Shown piece by piece: positions 7,955-15,558 of a stretch of DNA of 22,397 nucleotides. The DNA comes from DATADF01 sp046263155 (GTDB taxonomy: Bacteria > Actinomycetota > CADDZG01 > WHSQ01). The translations under genes were made by a program, and so were the position numbers. A model generated the notes under the pieces. That model was given only the letters and a program-made list of their open reading frames with translations. It was not told the DNA's origin and searched no databases. Within the stretch, counting starts at the first letter, position 1. The number at the start of each line of letters is the position of its first letter. The stretch lies in assembly GCA_046263155.1 (NCBI GenBank), contig JBHELF010000118.1, positions 1 through 22,397 of the forward strand, given 5' to 3'.

Positions 7955-8692
7955 ATGCAAGTTCAAGAAATAGAACCGGTTATCGACGTCGACGATCTAC
8001 GACAACCACCGCCCTTCTGCGTGGTGGTGATTCCCGCGCACAATGAAGAGCAATCTTTGCCTTCCGTTCTCGGGGCCATTCCGCGGTCGGCTTCCGGGAT
8101 TCCCTTAGCCCCACTGGTGGTGGCCGATGGATGCGAGGACCGAACCGAGGAAGTCGCTCGGGAGCGCGGAGTTGCCGTACTCACGCAACAACCCAGGTTG
8201 GGATCGGGGGCGGCCGTAAGACTCGGTTTCCGAGCCGCGCTCGAAGCCGGCGCCACGATCGTTGTGACACTCGATGGGGACGGCCAGCACGATCCGGCCG
8301 AGATCGAGCGGCTCCTCGCGCCGCTTCTGGAGGGACGCGCCGACATCGTGCAAGGGTCGCGCGCGCTCGGAGGCTTCGAAGTCGGAGCACCCCTCCGTCG
8401 CTTCGGCATTCGTTTCTTTGCGCGCGTCATGAGCCGATTGGTTGGCGTGCCTGTGACCGATCCGTCAACAGGTTTTCGCGCCGCGACGGCCGCCGCGTTG
8501 ACACAAATCGACATCCGGCAGAATCAGTTCTATGTACCGGAGTTCATCGTCGAGACGACGCGCCGCGGGCTGAGACTGCTAGAGGTGCCGGCCACGGGCA
8601 GAGCGCGCCTGGCCGGCAAAAGTAAGAAGCCCCACTCGCTGCGCTACGCCTGGGGTTTCACCAAGACGCTGGTTCACAGCCACTGGCGCTAG
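7955..8692 (+). CDS. GT2 family glycosyltransferase (DPM1/DPG synthase-like)
   Basis: This 245-residue protein is a GT-A fold glycosyltransferase. It shows the N-terminal strand VVVIPAHNEEQSL (23-35), the nucleotide-binding VVADGCEDRT (55-64), the metal-binding DGDGQHDP (107-114) and the family 2 motif DPSTGFRA (169-176). There is no long transmembrane segment, so it resembles single-domain dolichyl/polyprenyl-phosphate mannose synthases, which load a sugar from GDP- or UDP-sugar on a lipid carrier at the inner face of the membrane. The two GT-C-like proteins in the window would be natural users of such a lipid-linked sugar (inference). ATG 7955 is chosen because GAAAGG lies 7 bases ahead; GTG 7949 is in frame two codons upstream. 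Confidence 0.88.
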   Translation: MQVQEIEPVIDVDDLRQPPPFCVVVIPAHNEEQSLPSVLGAIPRSASGIPLAPLVVADGCEDRTEEVARERGVAVLTQQPRLGSGAAVRLGFRAALEAGATIVVTLDGDGQHDPAEIERLLAPLLEGRADIVQGSRALGGFEVGAPLRRFGIRFFARVMSRLVGVPVTDPSTGFRAATAAALTQIDIRQNQFYVPEFIVETTRRGLRLLEVPATGRARLAGKSKKPHSLRYAWGFTKTLVHSHWR

Positions 8693-8741
8693 CGACCGTC
8701 CAGGACTGCTTCGTTCGGAACGCCCGTCGCGCGGGTAACTA

Positions 8742-8766
8742 ACCGGAGGAAGCTTCGGTCTCCGGT
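8742..8766. other. Stem-loop in gap upstream of small lipoprotein gene
   Basis: ACCGGAG and CTCCGGT are exact 7-base inverted arms around an 11-base loop that itself contains the palindrome GAAGCTTC. It lies 50 bases after the GT2 stop and 15 bases before the lipoprotein ATG. No T-run follows, so a factor-independent terminator is not supported; a 5' leader hairpin or operator fits better. Confidence 0.35.
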
Positions 8767-8781
8767 AACAAGGGAGCACTC

Positions 8782-8982
8782 ATGAGCACATTGTCAACAC
8801 TTCGACGATTGCCTCTCATCGCGGCCTTGTTTTTGGCCTTAGGGCTCTTCCCCGCCTGCGACCAAGAAGATGTTCGTGATGTGGAGGAAACGGTGCGCGA
8901 AGTCGAAGACGAAGCCGAGCAATTCGGCGAAGAGGTCGAGGAGCAGATCGACGAGATGGATACGGACGGCAAGGACGATTAG
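8782..8982 (+). CDS. Small, strongly acidic lipoprotein
   Basis: The 66-residue protein has a basic N terminus, a hydrophobic stretch (about 10-23) and a lipobox-like FPAC with C26, the predicted lipidation site. The mature 41 residues are about half Asp or Glu and show heptad-like spacing, so a short charged helix on the outer face of the membrane is likely. A good ribosome site (AAGGGAG, 6 bases before ATG) supports translation. It has no recognised family. The stop is followed after 3 bases by the TTG start of the acetyltransferase gene, implying translational coupling. Possible roles such as cation binding or charge shielding are speculative. Confidence 0.7.
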   Translation: MSTLSTLRRLPLIAALFLALGLFPACDQEDVRDVEETVREVEDEAEQFGEEVEEQIDEMDTDGKDD

Positions 8983-8985
8983 TTC

Positions 8986-9546
8986 TTGGCCTACGAGACC
9001 GGGCCCATCCAAACAGCTCGTCTCGTCCTGCGTCCTTGGAGTGAAGCCGATAATCACCTGTTTTCCTGGCTGGCGACCAACCCCAAGGTGATGCGGTTCA
9101 TCGGTGATGGTTCCTTATGGGATGCGGCTCGTGTGGATGAGATTTTCCAACGCCAAAGCGAGCACTGGGATAAGTACGGCTTCGGCTGGCGCTCGTTGTC
9201 TGAAAAAGCGACCTCGCGCAGAATCGGGTTCGTTGGCCTGAATCATGTGAGCCCCGAAGCAACCGACGTAGCGGACGACGAGATTGAGATCGGTTGGTGG
9301 CTTGATCCCGACTTCTGGCGTCAAGGACTGGCCACCGAGGGAGCCACTGCCCTCCGTGATGAAGGCTTCGAACGTATCGGGCTGGAAAGGATCATCGGCC
9401 GCTATCAACCGGAGAACATCGCTTCCGGACGGATCATGGATGCCCTCGGGATGTCGTTCGAGCGGGACGCTCTTGGTTCGCACGGCGGCCCCGTCCGCAT
9501 CTACGCTCTCGATCGAACCGACTGGTTGCGGCTACAGCGTCATTAA
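8986..9546 (+). CDS. GNAT N-acetyltransferase, RimJ/RimL-like
   Basis: This 186-residue cytoplasmic protein fits the acetyltransferase 3 family, which moves an acetyl group from acetyl-CoA to an amine. It has the opening TARLVLRPWSEADN, a central strand EIEIGWWLDPDFW, the acetyl-CoA-binding loop RQGLATEGATAL and the late motif ENIASGRIMDALGMSF that is common in RimJ/RimL-type enzymes acting on ribosomal proteins or small molecules. The substrate is not predictable. It starts with TTG three bases after the lipoprotein stop, with AAGGA about 10 bases upstream, so expression probably depends on the lipoprotein gene. It is convergent with the NYN gene, 17 bases apart. Confidence 0.87.
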   Translation: MAYETGPIQTARLVLRPWSEADNHLFSWLATNPKVMRFIGDGSLWDAARVDEIFQRQSEHWDKYGFGWRSLSEKATSRRIGFVGLNHVSPEATDVADDEIEIGWWLDPDFWRQGLATEGATALRDEGFERIGLERIIGRYQPENIASGRIMDALGMSFERDALGSHGGPVRIYALDRTDWLRLQRH

Positions 9547-9563
9547 AGCGATTGTGAGCTTTC

Positions 9564-10595
9564 CTAGCGACTGGCCCCCGTCGACAAGAAGTAGTCCTCC
9601 GCCTGGTCGTCCCACCGAAGATCGATCGTGCCTTTGGCGGACGCGGCCTTGACGAATTGGAGGAAGCCTCCGTAGCCGAAGTCCTTCTCGCTAAAGCCGG
9701 GATGGCGTTTTCGTAGTTCATTCTTCAATCCCGAGAGTTGAGGGGGCCCGTTCTTCGACTCCAGCTCGGCGACGATGTCGCGCAGAAGCCCAAACGCCTC
9801 TTCTTCACTGCGACCGTCGGTTGGGAACTCAACGGTGGGGTCGCCCGCCGCCGTCCCCGGTTTCAGCTCGATGATGCCGCGGGACTGCAGATGGCGCATC
9901 ATCTCTCCCCACGCCCGAAAGCCATAGTCCGCCTCGGAGAAGGTCGGGTCTTTCCTCAGAATGGCCCGTTTGATGCTCGACGAGAGAACTGGGCCATCGG
10001 TCGAGCGCTGCAGACCGGCCAGCGTTTGTGTAACTCGGCGGGCAAGATCGGCCAGCTCCGAGGAGCCGCTCTCATCTCCGGAGTCGCCCTTGACACTCCG
10101 GCGCGCTTCAGAGGACTTGCCGCTGCTGCCGGTCAACCGCTCATAGAACAAGAACTCGTCGCAGGCCCCCGGCAGTAATTCAGAAGTCGAGCCCTCGACC
10201 CCGACTCCGATAACGCGACGGTTTAGCTCTCGCAACTTCAGCACCAAGGGAGTGAAATCGGAGTCACCCGAGGCGATGACGAACGTCGTGATGAAAGCGC
10301 GCTCGAAGGCCAGCTCGAGCGCATCCACCGCCAGCTTTATATCGGCCGCGTTCTTTCTGACCATCCCGGACCGCTGGGGCACCTCGATCATCTCGATGCG
10401 CTGCGCCACCAAACCCGCCCGATGCTCGGAGAACAAGTTCCAGTCGGCGTAGGCGCGGCGAATAACAACCCGACCGCGCTCGGAGAGCGCGTCCATGATC
10501 ACGGCCATGTCGAGAGTGTCCCCTCGATCTCGAGCCCCTAGGGCGAGGTTCTCGAAGTCGAGGAAGAGGGCGATGCGCTCCTCGTCGTTGGCCAT
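9564..10595 (-). CDS. NYN-domain putative RNase with two OST-HTH/LOTUS domains
   Basis: The 343-residue protein has an N-terminal PIN-like NYN domain of the LabA/DUF88 type (about 7-155). Acidic residues matching the metal-binding site are D13 and N16 (FLDFENL), D85 (NAADIKLAVDAL) and D111/D113 (IASGDSDFTPLV). After a Ser/Glu/Asp-rich linker (156-180) come two winged-helix OST-HTH units, about 181-257 and 264-338, each with a phrase of the type PTFSEADYGFRAWGEMM. NYN domains are metal-dependent RNases and LOTUS domains bind RNA in characterised relatives. It lies 33 bases downstream of the RNase D gene on the same strand, suggesting a joint RNA-processing role. The target RNA is unknown. Confidence 0.88.
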   Translation of the reverse strand: MANDEERIALFLDFENLALGARDRGDTLDMAVIMDALSERGRVVIRRAYADWNLFSEHRAGLVAQRIEMIEVPQRSGMVRKNAADIKLAVDALELAFERAFITTFVIASGDSDFTPLVLKLRELNRRVIGVGVEGSTSELLPGACDEFLFYERLTGSSGKSSEARRSVKGDSGDESGSSELADLARRVTQTLAGLQRSTDGPVLSSSIKRAILRKDPTFSEADYGFRAWGEMMRHLQSRGIIELKPGTAAGDPTVEFPTDGRSEEEAFGLLRDIVAELESKNGPPQLSGLKNELRKRHPGFSEKDFGYGGFLQFVKAASAKGTIDLRWDDQAEDYFLSTGASR

Positions 10596-10628
10596 TGGGC
10601 TCTATAAAAGCACGTTTGTCGAGTCGGG

Positions 10629-11732
10629 CTAGTCGAGAGGGACTTCCTTCACGAAGGGTGGCTCGGCGGTGGCGCGCAGAGCGATTCGGCCCTCGGCCAA
10701 CTCGATCACCGCATTCCCGACTAGCTCCCGGCGCCACCCTCGAAAGATGCGGTGGCGAGCCATATCCGCATCCTTCGAGAGAGCATCCACAAGGAAGGCC
10801 TCGAGTTCGTCACGTGTAACCAGCAACTCCCTGGCGACCCCCGCGGCGTCCGCTCTGGCGCGGATAACCGGCTCGGCCAGAGCGGCCACCGCTCTCGCTC
10901 TTGCCGCCAGCGCTCGATCGGGGGCGCGTGGTCGGGCCAGCGGAGGAGCCGTGAGCCCTTTCTGTATCGCCGCGAGCAGGAACTGACCCGATCTCTCGAT
11001 CAGCTTGTCGTTGAGGCCCCTGATCGCTTGAAGAGCGCGTCGATCCGTCGGCGCCCGGCGAGCGAGCTCGACGAGGCTCACGTCCTTGATGATCCACCCG
11101 CGCGGCAAGTCGCGCTTCGACGCCTCCTCTTCTCGCCAGCGCGACACCTCCTTCAGGACGGCAACCTGACGCGGCGAGAGAGTCCCCTGCCCGGGGACAC
11201 GTTTGTAAGCGTCGTCCGGTGAGCTCGTATAGAGACGAACGTTCTCCAGCTCGCGCATCTCATCGGCAACCCAATCCGCGCGCCCCTGTTCAGCAAGTTG
11301 CTTCGCCAGAGCATCGGCCAGAGGGATGAGGTAACGCACATCGTCGGCCGCGTACTTTGTTTGAGCGTCGGACAGCGGCCGGCGGCACCAGTCCGTGTAC
11401 GCCTCGCCTTTCGCGAGTTTGGTACCCAGAACCGCCTCGACGAGCCTGCCGTAGGGCAGCGAAGCCCCGAGACCGGCAAAGCCGGCGGCTATCTGGACGT
11501 CGAAGACGCGCTTCGGTGTAACTCCAAAGGCATCGTGAAAGATCTCGAAGTCCTGCCGGCCGGCATGGACGACCACCTCTACCTCCGGGTCGGCGATGAG
11601 GTCGGCGAGCGGCCCGAGCTGCGGATCGCTCAACGGGTCTATCAGCACAACCTCATCGCCCGAGGTCACCTGGACCAAACACAGACGTGCCCGGTAGGTG
11701 CGTTCCCGGAGAAACTCGGTGTCGAAGCCCAC
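10629..11732 (-). CDS. rnd: Ribonuclease D (DEDDy exonuclease + HRDC), start codon uncertain
   Basis: This 3'-5' exoribonuclease processes tRNA and other stable RNAs. Catalytic residues are visible: D4 and E6 (GFDTEF), D61 (HAGRQDFEIF) and Y127/D131 (YAADDVRYL). An HRDC RNA-binding domain follows at about 185-262 and a second helical HRDC-like region to the end. The only canonical in-frame start is GTG 11732, which puts the first catalytic Asp at residue 4 and would delete strand 1. The frame stays open upstream and encodes a normal RNase D N terminus (KLVISDADIVEAC, then TAARRAGR) from about 11807, where a GTT codon sits 7 bases after GGAGG. The true protein is therefore probably about 25 residues longer, with a non-canonical start or a sequence error. 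It follows acyl-CoA dehydrogenase and precedes the NYN gene. Confidence 0.88.
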   Translation of the reverse strand: MGFDTEFLRERTYRARLCLVQVTSGDEVVLIDPLSDPQLGPLADLIADPEVEVVVHAGRQDFEIFHDAFGVTPKRVFDVQIAAGFAGLGASLPYGRLVEAVLGTKLAKGEAYTDWCRRPLSDAQTKYAADDVRYLIPLADALAKQLAEQGRADWVADEMRELENVRLYTSSPDDAYKRVPGQGTLSPRQVAVLKEVSRWREEEASKRDLPRGWIIKDVSLVELARRAPTDRRALQAIRGLNDKLIERSGQFLLAAIQKGLTAPPLARPRAPDRALAARARAVAALAEPVIRARADAAGVARELLVTRDELEAFLVDALSKDADMARHRIFRGWRRELVGNAVIELAEGRIALRATAEPPFVKEVPLD

Positions 11733-11809
11733 GCGCCCGGCGCGGCGCGCGGCCGTACAAGCTTCAACGATGTCCGCGTCCGAAATGACGAGTTTTTGGG
11801 GTGGAACGG

Positions 11810-12967
11810 CTATGCCTCCGGGAGACCCAACTCCCGGGCGATAAGGATTCTCATCACCTCGGATGTGCCCTCGCCGATCTCGAGGATCTTCGAGTCGCGG
11901 AAGTGTCGGCAGACGGCGAACTCCTCCATGTAGCCGTAGCCACCGTGGATCTGCACCGCGTCCCGAGCGACGTCGACGGCAATCTCGGAGGCATACAGCT
12001 TTGCCATCGCGGCTTCCTTCTTGTACGGGCGCCCTCGCTCTTTCAGCCAGGCCGCTCGGTAATAAGCGTTCCGCGCGAGGTCGGTCTTCACCGCCATATC
12101 GGCCAATTTGAACTGAAGCGCCTGGAAGGATCCGATCGGACGCCCAAAAGCGGTTCTGTCCCGGGCGTAGGCCAGACTCTCGTCCACACAGCCCTGTGCC
12201 AGACCGACCGCTAGAGCGGCGATCGCAATCCGTCCGTCGTCGAGGATCTTCAGAAAGTTCCTGAAGCCGTCGCCCCGGCCGCCGAGCAGGTTTTCCTCAG
12301 GCACGCGGCAGTCGCTGAAGCTCAGCTCGCGAGTATCCGAATGCCACCAACCCATCTTTCGGTACTCACGAGCGACCGAGAACCCCTCCGTTCCTGCGGG
12401 GACGATGATGGCCGAGATCTCCTTACGCCGGTCGCCCTCCGTCCCTGTGACCGCCGTCACCGTCACGAATGAAGTGATCTCGGTTCCCGCGTTGGTGATG
12501 AAAGCTTTCGATCCGTTGATCACCCAATGGCCGCCCTCGATGCGGGCCGCGGTCTTCGTGGCGCCCGCGTCCGAGCCACCTCCGGGCTCGGTCAGTCCGA
12601 AACCCGCGAGAGCCTCGCCGCGCGCCAGCGAGGGAAGCCATCGCTGCTTCTGATCCTCGGTTCCGAACCGGAAGACCGGCATCGCTCCCAGTCCGACCGC
12701 CGCCTCGAGCGTGATCGCGAGTGAGGAATCGACGCGCGCGATCTCCTCGATCGCAAGACACAGAGTCAGAAAGTCCGCACCCGAACCGCCGTACTCCTCG
12801 GGAAAGGGCAGGCCGAACAGACCGAGGTCGGCCATCTGAGCGATCGCGTCCAGCGGGAGCTTGTGCTCCTCGTCCCAGCGCTCGACGTGGGGTCGGATCG
12901 CGTCGTCGACGAAAGCGCGCACGGTCTTCTGAAACGCCTGCTGTTCCTCCGAGAGGTCGAAGTCCAT
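11810..12967 (-). CDS. Acyl-CoA dehydrogenase
   Basis: This 385-residue FAD flavoenzyme introduces the alpha-beta double bond in an acyl-CoA and passes electrons to ETF. It opens with MDFDLSEEQQAF, contains the family signature GFGLTEPGGGSDAGATK and the C-terminal catalytic motif GEGTSEVMR with Glu366 as the base. Glu at this site is typical of short/medium-chain enzymes and argues against isovaleryl-CoA dehydrogenase, where the base sits on another helix. The length is normal. It starts 9 bases after the R2lox-SCP2 stop, so the two are cotranscribed, and it ends within the upstream extension of the RNase D frame. Chain-length preference is unknown. Confidence 0.93.
   Translation of the reverse strand: MDFDLSEEQQAFQKTVRAFVDDAIRPHVERWDEEHKLPLDAIAQMADLGLFGLPFPEEYGGSGADFLTLCLAIEEIARVDSSLAITLEAAVGLGAMPVFRFGTEDQKQRWLPSLARGEALAGFGLTEPGGGSDAGATKTAARIEGGHWVINGSKAFITNAGTEITSFVTVTAVTGTEGDRRKEISAIIVPAGTEGFSVAREYRKMGWWHSDTRELSFSDCRVPEENLLGGRGDGFRNFLKILDDGRIAIAALAVGLAQGCVDESLAYARDRTAFGRPIGSFQALQFKLADMAVKTDLARNAYYRAAWLKERGRPYKKEAAMAKLYASEIAVDVARDAVQIHGGYGYMEEFAVCRHFRDSKILEIGEGTSEVMRILIARELGLPEA
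11815..11819 (-). promoter_or_regulatory. GGAGG ribosome-binding site for RNase D
   Basis: GGAGG lies in the last codons of the acyl-CoA dehydrogenase gene. It is 7 bases ahead of a GTT codon (11805-11807) in the RNase D frame and 82 bases ahead of the first canonical start (GTG 11732). This placement supports translation from the GTT position rather than from 11732. Confidence 0.5.
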
Positions 12968-12976
12968 GCGTATGGA

Positions 12977-14263
12977 CTAGTAAGGGAACAGCTTCGGGAG
13001 TTTGGTCTTATGGCTGAGTTGCCCGTGGACCTTCAGCTTCCGTTTCAACAGGGCCCAGCGCGGATCGGTACGTCCGATTGCGATCTTGGCGAAATCGGCC
13101 GCGGCGCATTCGAGACGAAGGGCCGGGTTACCCGCGCGACCGAGCTTTGCCTCTGCATGCCCATTCACGACCACCAGATGCCAAGGCTCGGCATCTGAGA
13201 AATCCCATTCGATCGGTCCGCCGAGATCCCGGGCCGTGTTGATGTCCATGATCCGCGCCATCCCGGCAAAGAGAATCTCGAAGGCCTCCAGGGTCACCTC
13301 GGGTTCACGTCGGTCGTCGCCGACGACCCCGGCGTTGATCAAGACCCACATCTGGCGGGCACGGTCCTCGTAGGAGGATTCCCGGTCATCGTAGGCAAGC
13401 AAACGAAGTTCTTGCGGATCGATACCGAGGCGTCGCAGCTTCGTCTCGAAACCGCGGAGACCGAACGCGTAGATCTCCTCCAATGTGAAATCGAAGCACT
13501 CCGCGTAAGACGGATCTCGGTTCGGCGGCACGAAGACCCCGATCGAATAGGGAAGGACGCGATCGAAAAGCTCAATTGCCGCCGCGCGACACTCATGGGA
13601 CGATCTGATCAAATCGCCGAGAAACTTGATGCCGAAGGCCACGTGTCGCGACTCGTCCCGGGAGACGTTGTTGATCCCCTCGGTGAACCCGGGCAGGATC
13701 TCCAGCTTCTCCGTGTAACGCTGGATGAAGTGTTGCCCCGGAATCGCGAGCAGGCCTTCAACGATCAAGTGGTATAGCGCCACCGACTGAGTGAGCAGGA
13801 GGCGATCCTTGGGCTTCTTCCGTAAGGCCTCTGTGGTGCGATCGAGCTCCGCAAAGATGTTCTCGAAACCCCACGTCAAAAAGGGCCGCATTTCCTGCAG
13901 GGTTGATTCCCGGTCGCGCCCGAAGCCCGCGACCTCGCGCATGAAGCGATCGAAGAACACGTGGTGGCGCGCTTCGTCGACGATCTGAGTGGTGAGGAAG
14001 ATGCTCTGCTCGTGGGTGGGGGCTGCGTCGAGAACCGGGGTCAGCGTTCGAGCGACGGCTTCCTCCCCGACGAGAAACATCGCGTAGGTCCAGAGCGCCG
14101 ACTCGCGCTGGCGCTCGGTGAGCTTGGAGTACCAGTGGTCCTTGTCGACCGAGAAATCGATCTGCGTGGCCGACCAGTTGGTCTGCTCCCAGAGCCGGTA
14201 CAGCCGCTCATAGGAGATGGTTTCCTCTTTGGCTCCGGTATCAAGACCCTCGGGCTCTTCCAT
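12977..14263 (-). CDS. R2lox-like ferritin-fold oxidase fused to SCP2 lipid-binding domain
   Basis: Residues 17-290 form a ribonucleotide-reductase-R2-like helical bundle. Six dimetal ligands are visible: E67 (VGEEAV), E97/H100 (DEARH), E169 (IVEG) and E204/H207 (DESRH). V70 and Y164 occupy the places of the valine and tyrosine that form the ether cross-link in R2lox (R2-like ligand-binding oxidase; compare Mycobacterium Rv0233, recalled from memory). R2lox binds a long-chain fatty acid at its Mn/Fe site. Residues about 325-425 (PIEWDFSDAEPWHLVV, then GRTDPRWALLKRKLKVHG) fit the SCP2 sterol-carrier fold, not found in the R2lox proteins I know. ATG 14263 has a perfect AGGAGG six bases upstream. 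The gene leads an operon with acyl-CoA dehydrogenase, so a lipid or acyl-CoA substrate is likely; the reaction is unknown. Confidence 0.82.
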   Translation of the reverse strand: MEEPEGLDTGAKEETISYERLYRLWEQTNWSATQIDFSVDKDHWYSKLTERQRESALWTYAMFLVGEEAVARTLTPVLDAAPTHEQSIFLTTQIVDEARHHVFFDRFMREVAGFGRDRESTLQEMRPFLTWGFENIFAELDRTTEALRKKPKDRLLLTQSVALYHLIVEGLLAIPGQHFIQRYTEKLEILPGFTEGINNVSRDESRHVAFGIKFLGDLIRSSHECRAAAIELFDRVLPYSIGVFVPPNRDPSYAECFDFTLEEIYAFGLRGFETKLRRLGIDPQELRLLAYDDRESSYEDRARQMWVLINAGVVGDDRREPEVTLEAFEILFAGMARIMDINTARDLGGPIEWDFSDAEPWHLVVVNGHAEAKLGRAGNPALRLECAAADFAKIAIGRTDPRWALLKRKLKVHGQLSHKTKLPKLFPY

Positions 14264-14306
14264 AACCTTCCTCCTGAGCGGTTGCTCGGATATCTTTTCA
14301 GGGTAA

Positions 14307-14328
14307 AACTTGACTGCCGAGTCAAGTT
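14307..14328. promoter_or_regulatory. Perfect palindrome between divergent R2lox and acyl-CoA dehydrogenase genes
   Basis: AACTTGACT and AGTCAAGTT are exact 9-base arms around GCCG. The site is 44 bases from the R2lox start and 19 bases from the dehydrogenase start. Symmetry and size fit a dimeric TetR/FadR-type repressor. TTGACT could also serve as a -35 element, but no matching -10 box at normal spacing was found. The regulator is not encoded in the window. Confidence 0.65.
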
Positions 14329-14346
14329 ATCTCAACCGGAGGCACT

Positions 14347-15540
14347 GTGGACTTTGCCCTGACCGAAGAGCACATCGAGATCAAGAAGTGGGCCCACGAA
14401 TTCGCGGAAAAAGAGATCCGTCCGGTGGCCGCCGAGTACGACGAGAGCGAGGAATTTCCCTGGCCAGTCATCAAGAAGGCGGCGGAGACCGGCCTCTACG
14501 GGCCCGACATCTACATCCAGGCCCAACAGGATCCGAGCGGCCTGACCCTGATGTTGATCCAGGAGGAACTCTTTTGGGGGTGCGCCGGCATCGGGCTCGC
14601 GATCTTGGGATCCGGCCTGCCGCTATCGGCGCTGGCCAGCGTCGGGACGCCCGAGCAGCTGCTGGAATGGGCCCCGCGGTTCTTCGGGACGGTCGAGGAG
14701 CCGAAAGTCGCCGCCTTCGGAGTTACGGAGCCACAAGCCGGGTCCGACGTTAGGAACCTACGCACGAAGGCGGTGCGCGAGGGAGACGAGTGGGTCCTGA
14801 ACGGGCGCAAGGTCTTCATCACCAACGGGGGCGTAGCCGACTACTACGTGATTGTGGCCACGGTCGACGCGGCCCTGGGACACCGCGGACAGGCGTCGTT
14901 CGTCATTACGAGTGACGACCCGGGGATCAGTCCCGGGAAAAAGGAGAAGAAGCTCGGCATCCGTGCGTCGGATACAAGCGAGGTGATCCTCGAGGACTGC
15001 CGCATCCCGGTCGACCGCGTTCTCGGTGGGATGGACCGACTCGAGTCGAAGCTGGACAAGGCGCGCAAGGGCGAGACCAGCGGTCGATCCTCTGCCGCTC
15101 TGCGCACGTTCGAGGTGACCCGTCCGTACGTCGCGATACAGGCCGTAGGCATAGCGCGTGCGGCCCTGGAGTTCGCCATCGACTACGCCAAGGACAGAGA
15201 AGCCTTCGGGGTGCCGATCGGCCAGCATCAGTCGATCCAAAATCACCTGGCGGACATGGCCGTCGAGGTAGAGGCCGCCCGTCTTCTCTCCTACCGCGCC
15301 GCGTGGCTGGCGGCCAGCGGGCAGCCGTTTGAGAAGGCCGAGGGCTCGATGAGCAAGCTCAAGGCGGGAGAGACCGCGGTCGCGGTCACCGAGAAAGCGG
15401 TCCAGATTCTCGGCGGGTACGGATACATCAAGGATTTCCCTGTAGAGAAGTGGTACCGCGACGCAAAGATCTACACGATCTTCGAGGGGACGTCCGAGAT
15501 ACAGCGCTTAGTGATCGCGCGCCAACTTCTCTCGGCCTAG
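14347..15540 (+). CDS. Acyl-CoA dehydrogenase
   Basis: This 397-residue flavoenzyme shows the family opening MDFALTEEHIEIKKW, signature AFGVTEPQAGSD and catalytic FEGTSEIQRL with Glu380 as base, like medium-chain enzymes. An insertion around 230-250 (LDKARKGETSGRSSA) makes it about 12 residues longer than the leftward copy; the two are diverged paralogues. The start GTG 14347 has GGAGG four bases upstream. It is transcribed away from the R2lox-SCP2/dehydrogenase operon, and the shared palindromic site suggests joint control. It ends 18 bases from a convergent protease gene. Substrate is unknown; fatty or branched acyl-CoA is likely. Confidence 0.93.
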   Translation: MDFALTEEHIEIKKWAHEFAEKEIRPVAAEYDESEEFPWPVIKKAAETGLYGPDIYIQAQQDPSGLTLMLIQEELFWGCAGIGLAILGSGLPLSALASVGTPEQLLEWAPRFFGTVEEPKVAAFGVTEPQAGSDVRNLRTKAVREGDEWVLNGRKVFITNGGVADYYVIVATVDAALGHRGQASFVITSDDPGISPGKKEKKLGIRASDTSEVILEDCRIPVDRVLGGMDRLESKLDKARKGETSGRSSAALRTFEVTRPYVAIQAVGIARAALEFAIDYAKDREAFGVPIGQHQSIQNHLADMAVEVEAARLLSYRAAWLAASGQPFEKAEGSMSKLKAGETAVAVTEKAVQILGGYGYIKDFPVEKWYRDAKIYTIFEGTSEIQRLVIARQLLSA

Positions 15541-15558
15541 GCGTGGGGCGGTCGACCG

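Noticed and set aside
12977..14263. Ribonucleotide reductase small subunit
   Set aside because: The dimetal ligands fit the R2 superfamily, but there is no large subunit nearby, and the Val/Tyr pair and the SCP2 domain point to R2lox.
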